A stretch of DNA of 64,000 bases from Cohaesibacter sp. ES.047 (GCF_900215505.1 NZ_LT907844.1:4480001-4544000); one strand, 5' to 3'; counted from the first letter of the stretch, positions 20,576 to 29,760 are shown. Numbers and translations: made by a program. Notes: a model not told the origin generated them from the sequence alone.

Positions 20576-20637
20576 GGGGCGTATTTTTCCGTTCCATGCA
20601 GTCTGTCTATCGCAAAGACAATGTTTTCGAGCTTTAG
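20576..20637 (+). pseudogene. Methyltransferase gene, 3' remnant beyond the IS
   Basis: From 20584 the sequence encodes FFRSMQSVYRKDNVFEL and a TAG stop at 20635-20637. This is the kind of hydrophobic/charged tail expected after the last strand of such methyltransferases. It is in frame with the 5' part if 8 bp next to the IS are discounted. It cannot be expressed as part of the enzyme in this strain. Confidence 0.65.
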
Positions 20638-20834
20638 GACGCTCGGAATACGCGCGAAGCGATACGAGGCCCCCACAGCGCAAGCACCTGCGCCGCGTAA
20701 CCATTCGATGCGTTCTTGCTTGTGAAACCGTCTGGTTCGGTATAGAGAGGCAATCGAACCGACTGGACCTTGCGGTACCCAGTTGTTCAGCGGAACTTGC
20801 CACGCATCCACCCGAAAAAGAAACGCCCACTGAC

Positions 20835-21455
20835 ATGACCCTCGATACCTGGTTGCTGTTCGTCGCTCTATCGATCCTGCCTGCTTTCAGTCCCGGTCCC
20901 GGTCTGCTGTTCACCCTGTCCAACAGCTTGCGCTATGGCAGCCGCATCACCTTCTGGTCTGCATTGGGTAACACACTTGGCATGGTCATCATCGGTGCTG
21001 GCGTTACATTCGGACTGGGCGCTCTGATGGCTGCATCAAGCGTTGCCTTTCTGGCACTGAAGATCATTGGCGGTCTCTATCTGGTTTGGCTGGGCATCAA
21101 GACATGGCGGGACCGGTCCGAGCTCGAAGCGGATCTGAGCCTCGCCCTCCCCCCGAAACGCCGGAGCATCTTTCTCACAGCCCTCGGTGTCGCCATTACA
21201 AACCCCAAGGCAATTGCTGTTCAGCTGGCGATCATTCCCCCATTCCTGCATGAGCCATCGACCCTTTACCGCGATGGCCTCATCCTTGCCGTTACCTATG
21301 CCTTGGCCTGCCTTGTCAGCCACATCAGCGTCATGCTGTTGTCTGGCCGCTTAAGAGGCTTCTTTGCCAACGCTCTTCGCATGAAATATCTACGCCGCGG
21401 CATTGGCCTTACCTTCATCAGCTTTGGCGCAGCCCTCGCAGCGTCCTCCCGCTAG
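20835..21455 (+). CDS. LysE/RhtB family amino-acid exporter
   Basis: Inner-membrane exporter of 206 aa with about six membrane segments. The family hallmark SPGPGLLFTLSNSLRYGSR follows the first helix, and GLYLVWLGIKTWR closes the third. The substrate is probably an amino acid or homoserine-type compound, but cannot be read from sequence. It is the first gene after the IS, transcribed alone. The ATG has no strong ribosome site. Confidence 0.9.
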   Translation: MTLDTWLLFVALSILPAFSPGPGLLFTLSNSLRYGSRITFWSALGNTLGMVIIGAGVTFGLGALMAASSVAFLALKIIGGLYLVWLGIKTWRDRSELEADLSLALPPKRRSIFLTALGVAITNPKAIAVQLAIIPPFLHEPSTLYRDGLILAVTYALACLVSHISVMLLSGRLRGFFANALRMKYLRRGIGLTFISFGAALAASSR

Positions 21456-21503
21456 AAACAGGCGCGGCGGGGAGCAAGCCTCCCAGTCAGAAAATAGCCC
21501 ATC

Positions 21504-21540
21504 AAAACAGAAAGGCCACCAGCGCAATGCTGATGGCCTT
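21504..21540 (-). terminator. Rho-independent terminator of ndk
   Basis: Twelve-bp stem (AAGGCCATCAGC / GCTGGTGGCCTT on minus, one mismatch) with a 5-nt loop, followed on minus by TTTCTGTTTT. It lies 31 nt past the ndk stop. Confidence 0.75.
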
Positions 21541-21571
21541 ATTCATGGAAACGCGTCCGTTATGCAGCGTA

Positions 21572-21994
21572 TCAGCCGACGATTTCGTCGTCTGTGAAGA
21601 AGAATTTGATTTCTTCTGCAGCGGTTTCAGGTGCATCGGAGCCGTGCACGGAATTCTCGCCCATGGACAGGGCAAATTCCTTGCGGATGGTCCCTTCGGC
21701 GGCTTCCGACGGGTTGGTGGCGCCCATCACTTCACGGTTCTTGGCAATGGCACTTTCGCCTTCCAGCACCTGCACGACAACCGGCTCGGAAATCATGAAG
21801 TCAACAAGCTCGCCAAAGAATGGGCGATCCTTGTGAACCGCATAAAAACCGGAGGCCTGTTCCTTGGTCATGTGGATGCGCTTGGAAGCGACGACGCGCA
21901 GACCTGCCTCTTCAAACTTGGCGATGATCTTGCCGGTGAGGTTCCGCTTTGTGGCATCCGGCTTGATGATTGAGAAGGTGCGTTCGATAGCCAT
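21572..21994 (-). CDS. ndk: Nucleoside diphosphate kinase
   Basis: Moves gamma-phosphate between NTPs and NDPs through a phospho-His. It is exactly 140 aa, starting [18 protein letters not shown]. The active His is H117 in ENSVHGSD. The start is behind AGGGA; 17 upstream in-frame residues are not conserved. It has its own promoter and terminator, so it is monocistronic. Confidence 0.98.
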   Translation of the reverse strand: MAIERTFSIIKPDATKRNLTGKIIAKFEEAGLRVVASKRIHMTKEQASGFYAVHKDRPFFGELVDFMISEPVVVQVLEGESAIAKNREVMGATNPSEAAEGTIRKEFALSMGENSVHGSDAPETAAEEIKFFFTDDEIVG

Positions 21995-22081
21995 CAGAAT
22001 TCCCTGTTTACTTGGCGTTTTGGCGTGAGATTTCATCCTGTCCAAGACATAATGAAAATCAACGCGCCACGATTTACGCGT

Positions 22082-22110
22082 TCTATAGCGAGCTGCGCCC
22101 TACCCTGCAA
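22082..22110 (-). promoter_or_regulatory. Promoter of ndk
   Basis: On minus: TTGCAG, 17 nt, TATAGA, placing the transcript start about 80 nt upstream of the ndk ATG. Confidence 0.55.
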
Positions 22111-22200
22111 CCCCAATCTGCAAAAAGGACATGGCTGTTATGCGCTATACAAAGCCTTTTTGTCGCGACCGCTGAATTTTTGACCACCTTGAGAAAAAGG

Positions 22201-22887
22201 TCAGGCCTTGGCGGCACGCCCCAATCCGCCATGAAGATCGAGACAGCGCTCGAACCACATTGCAACCGGATCATCCCTATCAAGCAACTGGGCATCGGAC
22301 ATCAACCGTGGCCACTGCAAGGATCCAAACAGGCAATAGTCTGCATAGAGCGGCATGTCACCGCCAAGGAATGGTTGTTTGTAAAGGGTCGTGCGGAAGG
22401 GACCAAGGCTCTGCCGGAACGCCTCGATCCGCTCGGGCGTCTGCTCCTGAACCTCTTGCAGCGGCCGCCCGAACCGTGCTTCACGGCTCTCGCGGAAATA
22501 GGGCTGATCAGCGGGATCGAGTTTCTGATAGATGTCATGGATGATCATGCGTGCGATCTGCCCTTCAATGAAGCTGCCTGCCCAATAGTGAATGAAACGC
22601 GACAGCGCCTCGCCCGCTTCACCGCCAAACAGGGTCGGGCGGTTGTCGTAGGTCCGTTCGAGATAGAGCGCGATGGCAAAGGAATCCCGGACCACCATGT
22701 CCCCATCGGCAATCACAGGCACACTCTTTTGTCCTCCACCTTCGATCCGGGCAATGTCCGTAAAAAGGGTCGGCACGACCTCTACTTCCAGCCCCTTGTG
22801 CGCCAGCGCCATGCGTGTTGGCCAACAGGCGGGAGAAAACCGCACAGCCCGGTCTTTGGCGCACAGGTCATAAAGCTTGATAGTCAT
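22201..22887 (-). CDS. Glutathione S-transferase family protein
   Basis: Two-domain GST of 228 aa. The N-terminal thioredoxin-like domain includes SVPVIADGDMVVRDSFAI (the cis-Pro and the Glu/Asp-Ser glutathione contact, about 55-72). An all-helical C-terminal domain follows from about 88. The first-strand catalytic residue may be Ser or Cys in FSPACWPTR (18-26). The ATG is behind a perfect GGAGG. The substrate is unknown. Confidence 0.87.
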   Translation of the reverse strand: MTIKLYDLCAKDRAVRFSPACWPTRMALAHKGLEVEVVPTLFTDIARIEGGGQKSVPVIADGDMVVRDSFAIALYLERTYDNRPTLFGGEAGEALSRFIHYWAGSFIEGQIARMIIHDIYQKLDPADQPYFRESREARFGRPLQEVQEQTPERIEAFRQSLGPFRTTLYKQPFLGGDMPLYADYCLFGSLQWPRLMSDAQLLDRDDPVAMWFERCLDLHGGLGRAAKA

Positions 22888-23149
22888 GAAGGCCTCCTCT
22901 TAGGCAAAGTGTCTGTACCCTTGTTGTCGTTGTTGATGCGGGCTTTTAAAAGGATGTGATCAACTCAGAAGATGCGGGGCGAGCATCCTGCAAGGGTTGA
23001 TGAGGTATGGCCAGTCTTTTTCCAGCAACACTTGCTCCCTATCCCCATCGTCAAGCGAACGAACGTTTCACAGGCCGATTTTTTTAAACGGGCATCGCGG
23101 CGCCAATCCGATTGCCAAGCAGAGCGAAATAAGGCACAACGCCCCCATC

Positions 23150-25030
23150 ATGCTGCATATTAATAATCTCACCTACCGTATTGCTGGCCGTGCCCTCTTC
23201 GAGGAAGCAACCCTTGTTGTGCCCGAAGGGGCCAAAATGGGCCTTGTTGGCCGCAATGGGACCGGCAAAACCACCCTGTTCAAGCTGCTTGTGGGCGACA
23301 TCGCGCCTGAAAGCGGCACAGCGACCATCCGCAAGGGCGCGCGCGTCGGGCAGGTCGCACAGGAAGCCCCGGCCTCGGACGAAAGCCTGCTCGCATTTGT
23401 CTTGAAGGCCGATCTTGAACGAACAGCCCTTCTGGCCGAAGCGGAACTGGCCACCGATCCGGCCCGCATCTCTGAGATCCAGCTTCGGCTTACCGATATC
23501 CACGCCCATTCCGCCGAGGCTCGCGCCGCGACCATCCTGCATGGTCTGGGCTTTGATGCCGAGGCGCAGAGCCGCCCGACCAAGGATTTCTCGGGTGGCT
23601 GGCGCATGCGCGTCGCGCTGGCAGCGATCCTCTTTTCCGAGCCGGATCTGTTGCTGCTCGATGAGCCGACCAACTATCTCGATCTTGAGGGCACCTTGTG
23701 GCTGGAGAGCTATATCAGCCGCTATCCCTACACGGTGATGATGATCAGCCATGATCGCGACCTGCTCAACAAGGCTGTGGATCACATCGCCCATCTTGAT
23801 CAGCTCAAACTGACCAGCTATCGCGGCGGCTATGACAATTTCGAGCGCACACGCCGCGAAAAGCTGGAGCTGCAACAAAAATTGCGATCCAAGCAGCTTG
23901 ACCAGCGAAAGCATCTGGAAAGCTTCATCAACCGTTTCAAAGCCAAGGCCACCAAAGCCAAGCAAGCGCAGAGCCGCGTCAAGGCGCTTGAAAAAATGAA
24001 GCCAATTGCAGCGGTTGTAGAAGATCACATCAAGCCACTGTCCTTCCCCAATCCCGAAAAGATCATGGCCCCGCCGATCATTCGAATGGAGAAGGCGTCG
24101 GTGGGATACGAGCCCGGCAAACCGATTTTGCGCAATCTCGACCTACGCATCGATCCCGATGACCGGCTTGCCCTGCTCGGGGCCAACGGCAATGGCAAGT
24201 CGACCTTTGCCAAGCTGATCTCTGGTCGACTGGACATTGACGACGGCACGATTTTCCGAGCCGGCAGACTCAAGATCGCCTTCTTTGCTCAGCATCAGCT
24301 GGATGAATTGAAGCCGACCCAAAGCGCCTATGAGCATGTCCGCCCGCTGATGCCCGATGCTCCCGAATCCAAGGTCCGAGCCCGCGTCGCGCAAATGGGA
24401 CTTGGCACCGAAAAGATGGACATCGCAGCACAGAAGCTCTCTGGCGGAGAGAAAGCGCGCCTTCTTTTGGGGTTGGCGGCCTTTGATGGCCCGCATCTTC
24501 TCATTCTTGATGAGCCAACCAACCATCTTGATATCGACAGCCGCGAAGCGCTGGTCCACGCCATCAACGAGTATCAGGGCGCAGTGGTGATCATCTCCCA
24601 TGACAGACATCTGATCGAGGCTTGTGTCGATCAGCTCTGGCTCGTGCATGACGGCTCGTGCAAACCCTATGATGGTGATCTGGAAGACTATCGCCGCCTC
24701 CTTTTGTCCAGCAGCAACAGCCCGGACAGCATGCAAAAGGAAAAGAACGGTAGCGCCGAGACCAATCAAACTGCCGAAAAGCGACGATCCGCCGCTGAAA
24801 AGCGCAAGGAGCAGGCACCGCTGAGGCGCAAGATTCAGGCCGCCGAGCGCGACATGGACAAGATCCGCGACCGCATCGAAAAGATCGATGAAATGCTTGC
24901 CGACCCGGATCTCTATGCCAAATTCCCCGAAAAGGGTGCCAAACTCTCCAAGGACCGCTCTGACCTCTCAACACTCTTGGACAAGATCGAAGAAAAATGG
25001 CTGGAAATGTCCGAGGAAATTGAGGACTAG
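23150..25030 (+). CDS. ABC-F family ATPase (Uup/YheS type)
   Basis: Soluble tandem ABC protein with no membrane domain. Members bind the ribosome E site and act in translation or antibiotic protection. It is 626 aa. NBD1 has GRNGTGKTT, FSGGWRMRV and LLLLDEPTNYLD. The interdomain linker (about 235-310) is Lys/Arg/Gln-rich. NBD2 has GANGNGKST, LSGGEKARL and LLILDEPTNHLD. The C-terminal arm (about 545-626) is a charged coiled coil, as in Uup. The start is the ATG giving MLHINNLTY; its Shine-Dalgarno is weak, and the upstream frame to 22997 does not look coding. Confidence 0.93.
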   Translation: MLHINNLTYRIAGRALFEEATLVVPEGAKMGLVGRNGTGKTTLFKLLVGDIAPESGTATIRKGARVGQVAQEAPASDESLLAFVLKADLERTALLAEAELATDPARISEIQLRLTDIHAHSAEARAATILHGLGFDAEAQSRPTKDFSGGWRMRVALAAILFSEPDLLLLDEPTNYLDLEGTLWLESYISRYPYTVMMISHDRDLLNKAVDHIAHLDQLKLTSYRGGYDNFERTRREKLELQQKLRSKQLDQRKHLESFINRFKAKATKAKQAQSRVKALEKMKPIAAVVEDHIKPLSFPNPEKIMAPPIIRMEKASVGYEPGKPILRNLDLRIDPDDRLALLGANGNGKSTFAKLISGRLDIDDGTIFRAGRLKIAFFAQHQLDELKPTQSAYEHVRPLMPDAPESKVRARVAQMGLGTEKMDIAAQKLSGGEKARLLLGLAAFDGPHLLILDEPTNHLDIDSREALVHAINEYQGAVVIISHDRHLIEACVDQLWLVHDGSCKPYDGDLEDYRRLLLSSSNSPDSMQKEKNGSAETNQTAEKRRSAAEKRKEQAPLRRKIQAAERDMDKIRDRIEKIDEMLADPDLYAKFPEKGAKLSKDRSDLSTLLDKIEEKWLEMSEEIED

Positions 25031-25074
25031 CGCCGAGCCATCAGCCCATAGCCACGCCAGCAAAGGAAGCAAGG

Positions 25075-25497
25075 ATGCCACAATCCCTATCGCTCATCGC
25101 CATTGTGGTGCGTGATTACGATGAAGCCATCGCCTTCTATACCGAGACACTCGAATTCGAACTCATCGAGGATACCTACCAGCCAGAACAGGACAAACGC
25201 TGGGTGGTGGTGAAGCCAAAGGGCGAAGGCAACACGTCCCTCCTGCTTGCCCGGGCCAGCAATGATCATCAGGCCAAATATATCGGCGATCAGGCTGGCG
25301 GACGGGTGTTCATGTTCCTTGAAACAGACGACTTTTGGCGCGATTATGAGCTTTATAAGGAGCGGGGCATCACCTTCGTTCGTCCCCCGCTCGAAGCCGA
25401 CTATGGAACGGTTGCCGTGTTCGAAGACCTTTACGGCAACCTCTGGGATCTCGTTGAGTATTCCGACCAATCCCCCTTGCAAACCATAACCCGCTAG
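25075..25497 (+). CDS. VOC (glyoxalase/bleomycin-resistance) superfamily protein
   Basis: Single VOC module pair of 140 aa: IAIVVRDYDEAIAFYTETLE at the N-terminus, VFMFLETDDFWRDYELYKER in the middle, and VFEDLYGNLWDLVEY at the end. The terminal Glu is the usual metal ligand. The specific reaction is unknown. It is 44 nt behind the ABC-F gene, probably the same transcript. Its stop codon is shared, in a CTAG palindrome, with the opposing gene. Confidence 0.88.
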   Translation: MPQSLSLIAIVVRDYDEAIAFYTETLEFELIEDTYQPEQDKRWVVVKPKGEGNTSLLLARASNDHQAKYIGDQAGGRVFMFLETDDFWRDYELYKERGITFVRPPLEADYGTVAVFEDLYGNLWDLVEYSDQSPLQTITR

Positions 25498-26480
25498 CCT
25501 CGATCCTTGCGTGCACTGAGCAGCGGCGCGATCTCTGTTGGCTTGTTGGTCCAGACATAACCGTCAAAATGCTCCGGCACAGTCTTCAGCATCGCGGCAT
25601 CATCAATGCCGACCGTTCCCGGGTCTCCCTTCTCGTAAGGCCCCAACAGGATGACATCCGTCCCAACCGCCCGCATGCGCTCGGTGAATTTATGCGGCCA
25701 GCCCCAAAGCCATGGCGCGTAATTATTCGGAAGGGAAAGCTTGGTGTTGTGGCAGCTTTCCGGCACATAGCCACTCCAGCCCCAAAGCGCATATTGCTTG
25801 AGACAGGAGAACAGGATCGGCTTTGAATAGCCGGCCAAATCCTTATCCGCGCCCAGCGCAGCAGCGACCGATTTCGGACTGCCATAGACCGCCCAGACAG
25901 CCTCACGCCAATCTTGATTAAGCTTTATGTCTTTGGCCATTTCCTGGCCTTCTTCAGGATCGTTGCTCTTGAAGTTGACCAGAAATCGCTTGTCTGGAAA
26001 GGCGTCAAACACCTCATGAAGCTCAGGCATTACGCCGACAAACTTGCCCCGAAACGGATAGGTCTGCCCACCATTCGCTGTGTAGCCATAGCCGATATCA
26101 AGCTGTTTCAGCTCTGCCATGGTCTTGTCCCGGATTTTGCCTTTACCGTCGGTGCGACAATCAATGGTCCAGTCGTGAAAGACAGCCCAGCGCTTGTCCG
26201 CCGTCAGATAGACATCAATCTCCACCACATCCGCGCCTGCGTCGAAGGCCGCCTTGATCGAAGGAAGAGTGTTTTCCAGATATCCATGGGTTGGTTCATC
26301 AATCCTGTCCGCCGTGCAGGTCTTGGACTGAAGATTCCGGCGATGATAGGTCTGATGCAAACCGCGATGGGACAGGATCTTCGCAGAGACCATGGGGTCA
26401 CCACCGAAAAAGACTGAACTATTGTTGGCCCAGACCGCAATTACGATGAGCAAAAAGAATAACAGCAGACTTTTGAACAT
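25494..26480 (-). CDS. Membrane-anchored glycerophosphodiester phosphodiesterase family protein
   Basis: 328 aa. An N-terminal hydrophobic segment (residues 2-18, MFKSLLLFFLLIVIAVW) acts as signal anchor, placing the enzyme outside the inner membrane. GDPD hallmarks are SHRG, then an ENT motif, VEIDVYLTADKRWAVFHDWT with the acidic pair and catalytic His, and KGKIRDKT. It would cleave glycerophosphodiesters to glycerol-3-phosphate and an alcohol. The start is chosen at the signal anchor; a longer frame to 26693 is unlike the family. Confidence 0.88.
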   Translation of the reverse strand: MFKSLLLFFLLIVIAVWANNSSVFFGGDPMVSAKILSHRGLHQTYHRRNLQSKTCTADRIDEPTHGYLENTLPSIKAAFDAGADVVEIDVYLTADKRWAVFHDWTIDCRTDGKGKIRDKTMAELKQLDIGYGYTANGGQTYPFRGKFVGVMPELHEVFDAFPDKRFLVNFKSNDPEEGQEMAKDIKLNQDWREAVWAVYGSPKSVAAALGADKDLAGYSKPILFSCLKQYALWGWSGYVPESCHNTKLSLPNNYAPWLWGWPHKFTERMRAVGTDVILLGPYEKGDPGTVGIDDAAMLKTVPEHFDGYVWTNKPTEIAPLLSARKDRG

Positions 26481-26642
26481 TTTAAGGCCCAGCGCGTTGA
26501 AGAATGTGTGTGTGAGAAATACATAAAAGAGGAATGAGACGATATGCGGACGAGAATGCGACCGTCCCCAATTGCATTGCCCCTCCAGATATGCGGAGAA
26601 TTCAAAACCCCACCAGCAAAAGACCCGGGAGATTAGAAGAAA

Positions 26643-27476
26643 ATGAAATCTGTCACCATCGGAACATCCGAAACCGTCCCCGCATTGGGTCAAGGCACTT
26701 GGTACATGGGAGATGACGCCAGGAACAAGGACGACGAAATCGCAGCCCTCAGGCGCGGTGTCGAACTGGGTATGACGCTTATCGACACCGCGGAGCTTTA
26801 TGGCTCGGGCCGCTCGGAGACGCTCGTTGGCGAGGCCTTTAGCGGCATGCGCGACGACGTGTTCCTCGTCAGTAAAGTCCTGCCCTATAACGCCAGCGAA
26901 AAAGGCACCATTGCATCCTGCGAAATGTCACTGAAGCGCCTTGGCACAGACCGGCTCGATCTATTTCTTTTGCATTGGCCAGGGACCCACCCGCTTGAGG
27001 AAACCGTCGAAGCGTTTGAAAAGCTGCAAAAGGATGGCAAGATCCGCTATTGGGGCGTGTCAAACTTCAATTCCATGGAAATGGCCGCCCTTAGCAGTGT
27101 TTCAGGAGGCGACAAGGTCGCAACCAATCAGGTGCTCTACAATCTCACCCGCCGGGGTATCGAATGGGATCAGCTACCGAGCGCGGAGCGCAAGGGCTTG
27201 CCCACCATGGCCTATTCGCCCATTGAACAGGCCCGACTTCTAGCTGATTCCAAACTGCAGACACTGGCCAGTGATCTTGGTCTGACAACGGCCCAGCTCG
27301 CCCTTGCCTGGGTGCTGCGCCGCGAGCATATGATCGCCATCCCCAAGGCCGGCAAGGTTGCTCATGTGGAAGAGAATGCCAAGGCGGCAGAAATCGAACT
27401 GACGCAAGACACGCTAGATACGCTGGACCAAATGTTCCCGCCCCCGACCGGACCGTCTGGCCTCGATATCCTGTAG
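26643..27476 (+). CDS. Aldo/keto reductase
   Basis: NADPH-dependent TIM-barrel reductase of 277 aa with the full catalytic tetrad at the classical positions: D48 and Y53 in DTAELYG, K78 in SKVLP, H111 in LLHWPG. The cofactor-binding end is seen in IPKAGKVAHVEENAKA. The start is an ATG behind AGAAG. The substrate is unknown; small-aldehyde detoxification is usual for this group. Confidence 0.92.
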   Translation: MKSVTIGTSETVPALGQGTWYMGDDARNKDDEIAALRRGVELGMTLIDTAELYGSGRSETLVGEAFSGMRDDVFLVSKVLPYNASEKGTIASCEMSLKRLGTDRLDLFLLHWPGTHPLEETVEAFEKLQKDGKIRYWGVSNFNSMEMAALSSVSGGDKVATNQVLYNLTRRGIEWDQLPSAERKGLPTMAYSPIEQARLLADSKLQTLASDLGLTTAQLALAWVLRREHMIAIPKAGKVAHVEENAKAAEIELTQDTLDTLDQMFPPPTGPSGLDIL

Positions 27477-27507
27477 CAGGCGGGCATTCACGCGTCAGGG
27501 CGTTGGG

Positions 27508-27975
27508 TCAGGCCTTCTTGTCCCAGCCCCCACGCGGCGTCTGCTGCCAATAGGTGACGGGAAAATCCGCTTCCTTAAGGGCTTTCCAGCTTCTCCGGGC
27601 GGCCCCCACCGCATCATCGCTACCGCCATCGAACATCACGATCGCGCGCTCAAGCCCTTCTAGAAGAGCAAGATCCTCTTCAGGCCGCGCACCGTCGACA
27701 AAGAAACGCACATGCGCACCATTGGCAGCACGAACACCCTGTGAAGAAATGAGGATGGGCTGCTTTTCCGCAAACCCGGCACTGGCCAGCCCATGCGCCA
27801 GAAAGCTGTCCTCTCGCCAACTCCACAGATGACCATCAAGAGAGGTGGCCCTCTCCTCGCTGCCAGTCTGGACAAATGCCGTCCATCCACGCTCGAGACA
27901 TTTTTCGAGCAACAACGGCAAGGCGGCCTCAAGGGGCTGCTGCTGGAGATGGTAAAAATGGATATCTGCTGGCAT
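27508..27975 (-). CDS. holC: DNA polymerase III chi subunit
   Basis: 155-aa clamp-loader accessory protein that links the replisome to SSB. It starts MPADIHFYHLQQQPLEAALP. Typical stretches are LLEKCLERGWTAFVQTGSEE, DGHLWSWREDSFLAHG and GGSDDAVGAARRSWKALK. It sits behind pepA, the usual alphaproteobacterial neighbour, although a terminator-like hairpin lies between them. Confidence 0.92.
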   Translation of the reverse strand: MPADIHFYHLQQQPLEAALPLLLEKCLERGWTAFVQTGSEERATSLDGHLWSWREDSFLAHGLASAGFAEKQPILISSQGVRAANGAHVRFFVDGARPEEDLALLEGLERAIVMFDGGSDDAVGAARRSWKALKEADFPVTYWQQTPRGGWDKKA

Positions 27976-28071
27976 GAAAAGCCTGTCCCGCTGGCGGCCC
28001 GCTTGATCGGGCCAGTGGCTTGGTTGGCGATTCAAAAGACCGCCAGCCCTGATCTAGCATGAGAGACCACG

Positions 28072-28100
28072 CAAACAAAAGGCCCGCATATGCGGGCCTT
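28072..28100 (-). terminator. Terminator hairpin after pepA
   Basis: Perfect 18-bp palindrome GGCCCGCATATGCGGGCC at 28081-28098, followed on minus by TTTTGTTT. It stands between the pepA stop and holC, so holC expression should rely on read-through or its own promoter. Confidence 0.75.
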
Positions 28101-28130
28101 ACGTTTTGATCCTGCGATCTTGGTCTGGCC

Positions 28131-29621
28131 TTAGGCTTCGTAATTGTCTTTCACCAGACGATCAAGCAAGCGCACCCCATAGCCGGAAGCCCAGCCTTTG
28201 GAAATGTCGGTCTTGGGCGAATCCATCGCCGTGCCCGCCACATCGATATGAACCCAGTCCACATCGCCGACAAAGCGCTTGAGGAACTGTGCGGCAGTGA
28301 TTGACCCGGCCATGCGGCCACCGGAGTTTTTCATATCGGCAAACTTGCTGTCGATCAGCTTGTCATAGGCTTTGCCGAGCGGCAGGCGCCAGACAGTTTC
28401 ACTCGTCACCTCTCCGGCCTCGCTGAGCTGATCGCAAAGCGCATCACTGTTCGAGAAGATCCCCGCATGCTGATTGCCCAGAGCCACCAAAACCGCACCG
28501 GTCAACGTCGCAAGGTCGATCATGAAGCGCGGCTTGAACTCTTCCTTTGAATAATGCAGCAGATCGGCAAGCACCAGACGCCCTTCGGCATCGGTGTTGA
28601 TGATCTCAATTGTCTGGCCCGACATCGAGGTCACGATATCGCCCGGACGCTGCGCGTTGCCGTCGGGCATATTCTCAACCAGCCCGATGATGCCAATGGC
28701 ATTGACCTTGGCCTTGCGGGCACAAAGCGCATGCATCAGACCGGTGACGCAGGCCGCGCCGCCCATATCGCCCTTCATGTCTTGCATTCCGCCCGCCGGT
28801 TTGATCGAGATGCCGCCGGTGTCGAACACGACGCCCTTGCCCACGAAGACCACCGGAGCCTCACTGTCCGCGCCACCCATCCATTTCATGATGGCAACCT
28901 TGGGCTCACGCACAGAGCCTTGGGCGACACCAAGAAGCGCCCGCATGCCAATGGCTTCAAGCTCGGCCTGCCCCAAGATCTCAACCTCGGCGCCAACCGC
29001 TTCAAGGGCCCTGGCTTTGGCGGCAAATTCTTCTGGCCCCAGAACGTTCGCTGGTTCATTGACCAGATCACGGGCGAGAAGCGTTCCATCGGCAATCGCT
29101 TCATCGATTTCCCACGCAGTGGCTGCTTCATCGGCATGAGCCGCCAAAAGCGTCAGGACAACCGCATCCTTGACCTCTTTGGGCTCGCCCTTCTCCGTCT
29201 TGTAGAGATCAAAATCATAGGCCCGCAACTTGGCACCCATTGCAATCTGTGAGCATGCGTCGGCTGGCATGTCCGAGCCGTTGGCTTCCAGAGCGACCGA
29301 GGCGAGCTTGGCATTGCCAAGAGACCCCATCACACAGCCGCCAAGGCGGACATAATCTTTCTCGGCCAGATCATCATCGCCAAGGCCAATCACAATGATC
29401 CGATCCAGATCGAGGTTCGCAGGCGCAAGGATCGACAGTGATTTGGCAAGATCACCCTTGAAGTCGGCCGCCTTGATGGCACGGTCAATCGCGCCAGAGC
29501 TGGCATCATTGAGCGCGCCTGCTACACCGCTCAGTTCAAGTGACTTGTCAACGAACACAACCGCAGTGCCGGTATCTGGAGTTGCAAGGGTTTTAAAGGA
29601 AATCTCGGGAAGTTTAGCCAT
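28131..29621 (-). CDS. pepA: Leucyl aminopeptidase (M17)
   Basis: Cytosolic two-metal aminopeptidase of 496 aa. The metal and catalytic region includes GKGVVFDTGGISIKP (Lys and Asp), KGDMGGA, and the M17 signature NTDAEGRLVLAD. The N-terminal macro-like domain is present. The start at MAKLPEISF fits the family; 21 more in-frame codons upstream do not. Homologues in some bacteria also bind DNA, which this sequence cannot confirm. Confidence 0.96.
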   Translation of the reverse strand: MAKLPEISFKTLATPDTGTAVVFVDKSLELSGVAGALNDASSGAIDRAIKAADFKGDLAKSLSILAPANLDLDRIIVIGLGDDDLAEKDYVRLGGCVMGSLGNAKLASVALEANGSDMPADACSQIAMGAKLRAYDFDLYKTEKGEPKEVKDAVVLTLLAAHADEAATAWEIDEAIADGTLLARDLVNEPANVLGPEEFAAKARALEAVGAEVEILGQAELEAIGMRALLGVAQGSVREPKVAIMKWMGGADSEAPVVFVGKGVVFDTGGISIKPAGGMQDMKGDMGGAACVTGLMHALCARKAKVNAIGIIGLVENMPDGNAQRPGDIVTSMSGQTIEIINTDAEGRLVLADLLHYSKEEFKPRFMIDLATLTGAVLVALGNQHAGIFSNSDALCDQLSEAGEVTSETVWRLPLGKAYDKLIDSKFADMKNSGGRMAGSITAAQFLKRFVGDVDWVHIDVAGTAMDSPKTDISKGWASGYGVRLLDRLVKDNYEA

Positions 29622-29760
29622 GAATTCTTTGTCTTTCTGATTGGATTGGCCGGTGTGAAACAATGGGAGGATCGGTTCGACCACCGGTGAAATGCGTCAC
29701 TCTCAATGTGTAGCTTTGTTCCGCCAAGTTCAAGTCGAACGACAAACTCGCCATCAACTC

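Noticed and set aside
22012-22959. 315-codon plus-strand frame opposite the GST gene
   Set aside because: Antisense shadow of a well-supported GST with a perfect ribosome site.
26481-26693. Longer GDPD start adding 71 residues
   Set aside because: It would place a non-conserved Cys/Trp-rich stretch before an obvious signal anchor.
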